Below are positions 5,937 to 11,937 of a stretch of DNA of 11,937 nucleotides, piece by piece. Source of the DNA: Clostridia bacterium (GTDB lineage: Bacteria > Bacillota > Clostridia > Oscillospirales > CAG-272); contig JAKSPV010000033.1 in NCBI GenBank assembly GCA_024404475.1, forward strand, positions 1-11,937, given 5' to 3'. Every line of letters begins with the position of its first letter. Positions within the stretch are counted from its first letter, which is position 1. The position numbers and the translations under genes were made by a program. Below the pieces are notes generated by a model. It was not told the origin of the DNA. It saw nothing but the letters and a program-made list of their open reading frames with translations, and ran no database searches.

Positions 5937-7256
5937 ATGAAGACATCCCGCAGACTGCTGACGATCCTCCTCGCCCTTGTCCTTATGGCAGGGACGATGA
6001 TCCTGTTCCCCGCCGCGGCGGACGGAACGGGCGAGACGGTACGGCTGTACCGCTGGAAGCGCGTCTACACGCAGGCCGACCTGCCGGACGGCGGGAGCCG
6101 CAACTGCCTCATCTTCTGGAACGAGAGCGGCACGGTCTACTGCACGAGCGGTACCGACAAGACCACGTTCGGCAATATATACAACCGCTTCAACGGCAAG
6201 AAAGCGTCCTCTTTCGACGGCATCGACGCCTCGGCGTCGGACTTTTACACCGAGACGCTGTGCGACTCCTGGTGGATCGAATATAAGGGGCTGGACAGCG
6301 ACTACAAAGACAGCAACGGTAATGGACTCAAAAAATATTATCTGACGCTGCCCAACTGGGAGACCATCGGCACCGACGCCTTCGGCAATCTCCGCTGGAA
6401 CCTGCCGGCCGAGTGGACGATCTCCACTTCCAACAGCGCCGGCTGCAAGTATCAGCAGAATACCGGGTACGGCATGGTACAGTTCATCCACAACGTCACG
6501 GGCCGGGACGACTACGTCGGCTTTGACGAAGAACAGCTCTACGTCGGCTCCAGCTCCTCCTACGACTATCCCGACTTCGCCATGTACCTCGCCTACAACG
6601 AGGACTTCTCCGTGATTGCGCCGTTCACCGTCCGCTCCGGCGCGACGTACAGCATCAGCGGCAACACGCTCCTCCGTGCGGGCGGCAGGATCGTCGTCGA
6701 GTCCGGCGCAACGCTCACCGTCTCCGGAACGTTCATCTGCAACGGCACGATCGAAAACCACGGCTCGCTCATCATCGAGCCGGGTGCCGTCGTCACTGGC
6801 TGCTCCGCCGAGAAAAACGAATGCTGCTCCGTCATCTGCTGCGGCAGCGGCACGACGCGCGTCGATCTGAGCGGCCGAAACGCCGCTTCCGAGGGTCACC
6901 GCTTCATCGCCCAGACCGCCCGCCTCTCCATCTCGAAATACGGCGTCTTTGAGCTCCGCTCGAACGCGTCCTGCGCGGTGGAGGGACTTCTCGTCGCTCC
7001 GGACAGCATCGTCCTCCGCGCCGCGGAGATCTCGATCAATAAATCCGGCGCCGTCTATTTCGGCTATCTGCTTCCCGCCAACCCCGGCGCCGCCAGAAAC
7101 GCGGGCGCTGCCGCTCAGACAGGCACGCTGAAATCCGGCTCCGTCGTCATCGGCACCGTTTCGGTCGCCTCCGGCACGAAGAGCCACGTCAAGAAAAGCG
7201 GGATCTTCAAAAACAACGCCAAGGTCTTCTCCGAGGCGTTCCTGATCGTTGACTGA
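5937..7256 (+). CDS. Secreted protein with a beta-solenoid-like segment, unknown function
   Basis: 439-aa protein, first gene of the rightward operon. Residues 1-28 form a signal peptide (MKTSRR, a long Leu-rich core, then PAAADG). Residues about 40-220 are rich in Trp, Tyr and Asp and match no family I know. Residues about 228-290 show short repeated strand-turn units of the type SGATLTVSG, NGTIENHGSL and IEPGAVV, as in right-handed beta-helix or solenoid surface proteins; weaker units continue to about 415. A cysteine cluster, ECCSVICCG (295-303), follows. No C-terminal membrane helix or LPXTG signal is seen, so it is probably released or held by partners. Start: GGAG precedes ATG 5937. A two-codon frame (ATG AAA TGA at 5932-5940) overlaps the start codon. 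Confidence 0.85.
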   Translation: MKTSRRLLTILLALVLMAGTMILFPAAADGTGETVRLYRWKRVYTQADLPDGGSRNCLIFWNESGTVYCTSGTDKTTFGNIYNRFNGKKASSFDGIDASASDFYTETLCDSWWIEYKGLDSDYKDSNGNGLKKYYLTLPNWETIGTDAFGNLRWNLPAEWTISTSNSAGCKYQQNTGYGMVQFIHNVTGRDDYVGFDEEQLYVGSSSSYDYPDFAMYLAYNEDFSVIAPFTVRSGATYSISGNTLLRAGGRIVVESGATLTVSGTFICNGTIENHGSLIIEPGAVVTGCSAEKNECCSVICCGSGTTRVDLSGRNAASEGHRFIAQTARLSISKYGVFELRSNASCAVEGLLVAPDSIVLRAAEISINKSGAVYFGYLLPANPGAARNAGAAAQTGTLKSGSVVIGTVSVASGTKSHVKKSGIFKNNAKVFSEAFLIVD

Positions 7257-7273
7257 AAGGAGGACGGCACACG

Positions 7274-8476
7274 ATGAAATTGAACACAAAACAAGTCGTC
7301 CTCATCGTCTCGGCGATCCTCGTTCTCGCCGCCGTCATCGTCCTTGTCGCCGTTCTCGGTGCGGGACGGAATAACGAGCCGGCTGCCGAGCCATTCTCTG
7401 ATTCCGATGCGCTCTACCCCTACACCGTTTCCGAAAAAAACGGAAGCGTCGAGATCACCGTCTCCGGTGACTTCGGCGAATACGGTTGGAAAGCCGCCGC
7501 CGAAAACCCCGATCCCGCCGTCGCGGTCTCGGAGGGCAAGGCCGATAAAAACGCCGTGCGCTTCACGGTGACGCCGCTGCAGTTCGGCGCCGACCGCGTC
7601 GTCCTCACGCTGGAAAAAGAAGACGTCCTCCCCGACGTCCGCTTCACGATCTTTGTCTCTTTCGTTTGTGACGGCGAGGGCGGCATCACCGCGATCGGCG
7701 CCTTCTCGCAGGAGCTTGCCGGCTGCCGCACGTTCGCGGACGATGCGCATCCCTACGCGCTTGCGGAAGCCGCGGACGGCAGTTATCTGCTCTCCGTCGG
7801 CAAACCCGGCACGGACGAGTGGTCCGCACTTCTCACCGAAAACCGCTACATTGCCGCCGAGAAGCTCGGCAGCGATGAAAACGCGCTTCTTTACCGCATC
7901 GTCCCCACCGCCGCCGGCAGCAACACGCTGTATCTCTGCAATGTCACCGCCGGAACGGCGCTCGAGATCCCCGTCACCGTTTCCGAAGGGCTCCGGCTGA
8001 CGATTGGTCCGTCCGGCTTCGCGCCGTACGATGCCGATACCGTCCGTGCGGAACAGTATGCGCGTGACCGGCAGAGCGAGATCGAGTCCATGGTCGGCAA
8101 ACTCCGCATTCCCGCGCCGCTCACGTTCGTTTCGTGGAACACGAGCGGTCTGCTCGGTGAGGACGGTACGCTCGTCCCGCTCGTCCGGGTGAACGTGATG
8201 AGCGAGGGCGCGGAGCTCACGTGGTGCGTTTCCCGCGAGGTGACGCGCGACGTTCTCGCCGCGAACTATGCGCTCTCCGACAAAACGCCTGAGGCAGTCG
8301 CCCTCGGCGGGACCGGGGCGGAGCAATACGTCACCGGCGACACCGTCCTCCTTGTCTGGACAGACGGCGCGGATGATCTCTTCTGGATCACCGCCGCCGC
8401 GGACAACGCCGAAGCCGCCCTGAAAGCGGCCGGCATCCTCGCCGCCGCCAACCCCGAACTGTCGGCACAGAACTGA
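7274..8476 (+). CDS. Membrane-anchored extracytoplasmic protein with duplicated Ig-like domain
   Basis: 400-aa protein of unknown function starting 17 bp after the previous stop, with AAAGGAGG upstream, so co-transcribed. A single transmembrane helix at about 8-30 with a short basic N-terminus predicts a type II anchor with the body outside. Residues 48-130 and 159-238 are two copies of one beta-rich domain: both begin with (Y/H)PY, then a Gly-Ser strand, a conserved Trp (W72 and W183), a strand ending in F/Y-x-(V/I)-x-P and a closing strand ending in S. A linker helix (about 255-275) leads to a third domain (280-390) whose last part (GDTVLLVW, a DG turn, FWITA, then a helix) recalls the end of DUF4367-like extracytoplasmic domains; that resemblance is weak. 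Near the 439-aa and 1057-aa genes it probably serves in the same envelope process. Confidence 0.85.
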   Translation: MKLNTKQVVLIVSAILVLAAVIVLVAVLGAGRNNEPAAEPFSDSDALYPYTVSEKNGSVEITVSGDFGEYGWKAAAENPDPAVAVSEGKADKNAVRFTVTPLQFGADRVVLTLEKEDVLPDVRFTIFVSFVCDGEGGITAIGAFSQELAGCRTFADDAHPYALAEAADGSYLLSVGKPGTDEWSALLTENRYIAAEKLGSDENALLYRIVPTAAGSNTLYLCNVTAGTALEIPVTVSEGLRLTIGPSGFAPYDADTVRAEQYARDRQSEIESMVGKLRIPAPLTFVSWNTSGLLGEDGTLVPLVRVNVMSEGAELTWCVSREVTRDVLAANYALSDKTPEAVALGGTGAEQYVTGDTVLLVWTDGADDLFWITAAADNAEAALKAAGILAAANPELSAQN

Positions 8477-8544
8477 TACCAAACACCCTTTTATTCCAAA
8501 CAAATACCGTCGAAAACGGAATCCTTTTTTGGAGGAGATCACCT

Positions 8545-11500
8545 ATGCCGGAAGTAACAACCGCTCAGATCAAAGCAAAACTTGTCGAACTCCGGGAGCG
8601 CCTCGCGGCGCTCACCGCCGAGACTTCCGCGATGCCGGAAGGCAGCGCGCGCGACCTCGCCTCCCTTGAGCGCGAGACCGCCGAAAACCTCATGACCGCT
8701 ATCGAAAACCGCCGGACGGAGGGCCCGGCGTTCGCCACTCTCCTCGCCCGGATGCAGTACATCTACCAGGCAAAGGCCGGGGAGCTCGCCCCGGACGAGA
8801 TCGAAACGAAAGCGGCCGCCATGGGCAAAAACCGCCGCTTTGTCGATACGTTCGCCAGAGGCACGAGCAACGACGCGCGTATGGGCCTGCTCGACACCCT
8901 TTTCGGCGGCACGCGTACCGAACATATCACAAGCTGGCTCCGTGACATCGAGAACAACGTGACCGTGGACTACGCCGCGGCGTTCGAGACGCTCTGCACC
9001 GAGCCCGAGGGCGAGGCGCGCGAAGCGCTCCGGACACGTTTCCTCTCGATGGGCGTCACCAACGAGGGCATCCGCATGGAGGACTACCTGAAAGCGAAGA
9101 CGCCGGAGGATATCTACGCCGTCATGACCGACCCGCAGCTCGAGCGGGACCACGAGGCCGCCGCGGCGATCTACGCGGAGATCGGCCCGAAGGACGAAAA
9201 CATCGAGACCTACCCGAAAACGCTCCGCCCGTCGCAGCCCGACCCGGAACCGATTCCCGCCTTTCTCGCACGGACGTACTTCTATTTCTACGATTACTCC
9301 GGCACGGAAGAGGCGCAGCGCTCCAATCAGAAAATGACGGACCGGCTCCATTCCGATCTGCCGGAAGACCGCGAGTACCAGAAGGAATTCGCCCGTGAGA
9401 TCATCAATAAGATGCTCGCCGTCCCGGACGAGAAGCTCTGCCCGAAGAATCTCGAAGAAGCGGCCGCGCTCTACCGCGAAGACCACTATCTGATGCGCGC
9501 GATGTTCACGGCGGAATCCTTCCTCGGCACCATGAACAACGACTACGATATCCCCGACGATATCCGCGACGCCGTCCTGCACAAGTCCGGTCTGCTCCAG
9601 CAGAACGTCATGCGGTACGCTTCCATGTTCAAAATGGCGGCGTCCGAGCACTACGGCGACATGGCGCTCGTGAACGAGATCGATGCCGACGAGCTCGCCC
9701 ATACGGCGGAGCACGTGAAAAACGATCCCGAGCTGATGATGGCGCTTCTTGAATACACCGCTGCCCGCAAGGACGTCGGCAGCGACGCGTACCTGGGCGA
9801 CACCCACGTGCTTCCCGACGGCGGGAAGTACGACGGCCTGCGTCTCGAAGAGCCGCAGATCAGACCCGTGGCGCAGACCGCCGCGTTCGCCGACGTGCCC
9901 CTGCAGATGATGACCGCACCCGAAAAGCCGACGGCTCCCGGCGGCTGGGCGACGTTCTGGCACCGTTTCGGCTTCTTCCAGAGAGAATTCACCGCGTACG
10001 AGGCGGCGATGACCGAATACAACCGTCAGCTCGAACAGTACAACGCCGCCGTCGAGGCGCAGAACGTCGAGCGCGCGGCTCACGCCTCGTGGCGTGAAGC
10101 GAACAACGCCCGCATGCGCGGCGACATGAACAATGCCCGCTCCTTCGCCGATCTTGCCAAAGAGGCAGGACCGCAGTACAAGGCCGTTCTTGACGAGGCA
10201 TTCGCCGGGATCGAAGAACGCTCGGGCGGCGTGATCAACCGTCTCGACTACATCATGATCGGCGGCAGAACGCTCCGCGCCCTCCTCATGGAGGAATACG
10301 TCAAGACGCACCCGGGAACGCTCGCGCCCCGATACGCCGACCTTGCCGAAAAGGATTTCGTAAATGAGTCCGCGGCAAACGGCCACGTCTACGACATCAT
10401 CCTCGCCGCCGCCCTGCAGGGCCGCGACGTCAGATACCTCCGTCCCGATCCGCTCTCCGGCAAACTCGTGCCGGGCGCAGACGGCAAGATTCCGGAATAC
10501 ACGCTCGGCGAGCCGAACGCACTCGTGACGGCGGGCACGATGGAACGAGGCCAGCTCAAAGCCGAAGCCGAAACGGCCGTCCCGCTGAACTTCATCGGCG
10601 CGGACGACGCGCGCCAGCGCATCACGGACGCCGAGAACTGCAAGGCCGCCGTCAAGCAGCTCAACTACTGGGAAGTCGTCTCCTGCAACATCAGCGTCAA
10701 CCCGATGCTCCGGAACATGTTCCTCAGCGACTGGGAAAAGACGAACGGCGTCGATCTTCAGAAGCTCAAGATCGTCAACAACCTGACCGTCTCCCGCACG
10801 ATCATGCAGAATCTCTCCATCGCCTACCTGATCTCTCAGGAAAACATGACACCGCGCGAGGCATACGATCCGGCGTACCGTCCGGAACACAAACAGCGCG
10901 TCGGCGCCATGATCGCCTCGATGGCGACCGATCCGAACTGCGACTGCCGCCTGCTCGCCAAATACGCCGTGGACGGCATGGCCCGCATCGGCGAGATCAT
11001 CGACGAGAAGCTTGCCGGGCTCGACCTTGCGGACGACAAGACGCTCATGTCGCCCGAGCTGCAGGAAGTCTACTGCCTCATGCAGGCAGACTTTGACCTC
11101 ATGCAGGACTTCTACAAGGAAGGCAAGACGAAAGACGCCGCAAAGGTCGCCATCGCCGAAAAGTACGACATCGACATCTCCGACGACGCGGCGATCGAGC
11201 AGGCGTTCGATAAACTCTCGTGCAAGGCAGACCTCGTCTCGAACACCCTCTCCGCGATCCTTGACGGCCGCGTCACCGGTGCGCGGCTCTGCACCGGCGC
11301 GGTCTACGACCTCGACGTCGGCAAGGGCGAGATGCTCATCTCGGAAATGACGCGGAAGATCCTCTCCCGCGAAATGAAGGCGGGCAAACCCTTCTCCGAA
11401 GTATTCGACAACGAATCCGTCCGCGCCCTGAAGTTCCTGCAGACGTATCCCGGTTCCGTACAGGGCGGTACCGTCAATCAGAAAGCGTTCATCGAGAGCG

Positions 11501-11718
11501 GCGACGTCAGAACGATGGACGACGGCAGAAAGTATGCGACGCATGTGCTCGCCGGCGGCCTCGCCAAAGAATGCCGGATCAAGATCGAGGGCTTCGACAT
11601 CCATTTCGCCTACGACCCGACCGGCGCCTTCAAGGGCAGCGAATACCGCGACTTCGTCCCGCCGAAGATGCCTGTCGAGCCGAAGCCCGAGGTGAAAAAC
11701 CCGCCCGTCATCGGCTGA
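8545..11718 (+). CDS. Large mostly helical soluble protein (1057 aa), unknown function
   Basis: Not recognised. GGAGGAG lies seven bases before ATG 8545, and the gene fills 3.2 kb without a break. There is no signal peptide or membrane helix, so it is cytoplasmic unless exported by another route. Residues 1-75 form an amphipathic helical N-terminus. Helical repeats of mixed acidic character run to about 410. A Pro-rich linker (about 450-466) leads into an aromatic amphipathic patch, GWATFWHRFGFFQREF (467-482), and a coiled coil (483-545, rich in Ala, Glu, Gln, Asn). A second helical half (560-960) is followed by a beta-prone end (990-1035) and a Pro/Lys tail (1039-1055). Cysteines are few, and no nucleotide-binding or catalytic motif is visible. 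It could be a scaffold, a secretion-apparatus partner or a T4SS substrate; the sequence cannot decide. Confidence 0.9.
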   Translation: MPEVTTAQIKAKLVELRERLAALTAETSAMPEGSARDLASLERETAENLMTAIENRRTEGPAFATLLARMQYIYQAKAGELAPDEIETKAAAMGKNRRFVDTFARGTSNDARMGLLDTLFGGTRTEHITSWLRDIENNVTVDYAAAFETLCTEPEGEAREALRTRFLSMGVTNEGIRMEDYLKAKTPEDIYAVMTDPQLERDHEAAAAIYAEIGPKDENIETYPKTLRPSQPDPEPIPAFLARTYFYFYDYSGTEEAQRSNQKMTDRLHSDLPEDREYQKEFAREIINKMLAVPDEKLCPKNLEEAAALYREDHYLMRAMFTAESFLGTMNNDYDIPDDIRDAVLHKSGLLQQNVMRYASMFKMAASEHYGDMALVNEIDADELAHTAEHVKNDPELMMALLEYTAARKDVGSDAYLGDTHVLPDGGKYDGLRLEEPQIRPVAQTAAFADVPLQMMTAPEKPTAPGGWATFWHRFGFFQREFTAYEAAMTEYNRQLEQYNAAVEAQNVERAAHASWREANNARMRGDMNNARSFADLAKEAGPQYKAVLDEAFAGIEERSGGVINRLDYIMIGGRTLRALLMEEYVKTHPGTLAPRYADLAEKDFVNESAANGHVYDIILAAALQGRDVRYLRPDPLSGKLVPGADGKIPEYTLGEPNALVTAGTMERGQLKAEAETAVPLNFIGADDARQRITDAENCKAAVKQLNYWEVVSCNISVNPMLRNMFLSDWEKTNGVDLQKLKIVNNLTVSRTIMQNLSIAYLISQENMTPREAYDPAYRPEHKQRVGAMIASMATDPNCDCRLLAKYAVDGMARIGEIIDEKLAGLDLADDKTLMSPELQEVYCLMQADFDLMQDFYKEGKTKDAAKVAIAEKYDIDISDDAAIEQAFDKLSCKADLVSNTLSAILDGRVTGARLCTGAVYDLDVGKGEMLISEMTRKILSREMKAGKPFSEVFDNESVRALKFLQTYPGSVQGGTVNQKAFIESGDVRTMDDGRKYATHVLAGGLAKECRIKIEGFDIHFAYDPTGAFKGSEYRDFVPPKMPVEPKPEVKNPPVIG

Positions 11719-11755
11719 TCTTCCCCGCACAGCAGTTCTTTCCGCATAACAGCAA

Positions 11756-11798
11756 AAAGCTCCTCCGTCGGACGTATCCGACGAGAGGAGCTTTCTTT
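11756..11798. terminator. Strong intrinsic terminator, probably bidirectional
   Basis: AAAGCTCCTC (11756-11765) pairs with GAGGAGCTTT (11785-11794). Inside, GTCGGA (11767-11772) pairs with TCCGAC (11777-11782) around a CGTA loop, plus one more C-G pair and a single bulged A. The plus strand then has TTTCTTT, and the left side has AAAAA, so the minus strand also ends in a T run. It lies 38 bp after the 1057-aa gene and before a convergent reading frame. Confidence 0.9.
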
Positions 11799-11821
11799 AT
11801 GCATTTACTGTTTTGCGGGAA

Positions 11822-11937
11822 TCAATCCGTGTCACGATCGAACGCGGCGCAATGGAAACTGCCGCCGCTGTACGTCAGCGGTGCGTCGTTAATGAAAACC
11901 GTGCCGCCAATGAACTCAAAAGAAAACGTCGGCTCGC
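11822..11937 (-). CDS. C-terminal fragment of a convergent gene (partial)
   Basis: A minus-strand frame enters from the right edge, encodes 37 residues and stops with TGA at 11824-11822. The residues look like a natural beta-strand-rich end (FSFEFIGGTVFIND, then YSGGSFHC). Codons favour G or C in the third position as in the confident genes. The shared terminator on its left is placed as expected for its end. A competing plus-strand frame from ATG 11800 is also open to the edge but uses codons such as TTA, CGA and TCA that are less usual here. No family can be given from so short a piece. Confidence 0.5.
   Translation of the reverse strand, partial: EPTFSFEFIGGTVFINDAPLTYSGGSFHCAAFDRDTD

Noticed and set aside
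5799..8542. Minus-strand frames of 496 and 475 codons
   Set aside because: They are shadows of the 439-aa and 400-aa genes; GC-rich third positions keep the antisense frame open.
8477..8544. Possible terminator before the 1057-aa gene (small stem, then CCTTTTTT)
   Set aside because: The stem is at most 4-5 bp (CCGT/ACGG or ATTCC/GGAAT, which exclude each other), too weak to call. Continued transcription from the upstream genes is more likely.
8539..11730. A 1063-codon minus-strand frame opposite the large plus-strand gene
   Set aside because: It is the reverse shadow of the 1057-aa gene. Its product is dominated by Arg, Val, Asp, Gly and His with no domain pattern, while the plus-strand gene has a good ribosome binding site, natural composition and a terminator after it.
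1..11937. CRISPR array, tRNA, rRNA, insertion sequence, oriT or attachment site
   Set aside because: I looked for regularly spaced repeats, tRNA-like T-loops, transposase motifs and nick-site-like inverted repeats and found none that hold up.

Overview
The window reads as GC-rich DNA (roughly 58-60% by eye) from a Gram-positive Clostridia-type bacterium, probably a gut Oscillospiraceae-like lineage. The evidence is good AGGAGG-type ribosome binding sites, Gram-positive-style signal peptides, and conjugation proteins of the Firmicutes/Mollicutes ICE type. The taxonomic placement is inference; no rRNA or other marker gene is present.

Left half, minus strand (about 5650 down to 1): the start of a type IV secretion (conjugation) operon. 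In transcription order it holds a sigmaA-type promoter (-35 at 5644-5649, -10 at 5621-5626), a roughly 160-nt leader with two small hairpins, a VirB2/TrbC-like pilin (5452-5099), a 252-bp gap with two copies of a structured GC-rich repeat, the VirD4/TraG coupling ATPase (4846-2834), a secreted membrane-anchored protein with three Ig-like modules (2820-1921), and a VirB6/TrbL-like polytopic protein that starts with GTG at 1873 and runs off the left edge. The VirB4 ATPase, relaxase and peptidoglycan hydrolase expected of such a system are not in the window and would lie further left if present.

Centre (5453-5936): a divergent regulatory region. It carries one promoter per direction, shared TTTTTTGC-type half-sites, a palindrome just after the left transcription start, and a strongly paired leader element (5795-5883) ahead of the right operon.

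Right half, plus strand (5937-11718): three genes I cannot name, closely spaced and each with a good ribosome binding site. They encode a secreted beta-solenoid-like protein (439 aa), a membrane-anchored protein with a duplicated Ig-like domain (400 aa), and a 1057-aa mainly helical protein with a proline-rich hinge and a coiled coil. A strong, probably bidirectional terminator (11756-11798) ends the operon. The window closes with the C-terminal end of a convergent minus-strand gene.

The divergent layout suggests, but does not prove, that the three right-hand proteins work with the secretion apparatus: two as extracytoplasmic surface or mating-channel components, and the large soluble one as a cytoplasmic partner or a substrate. 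That pairing is the best candidate here for an undescribed system.
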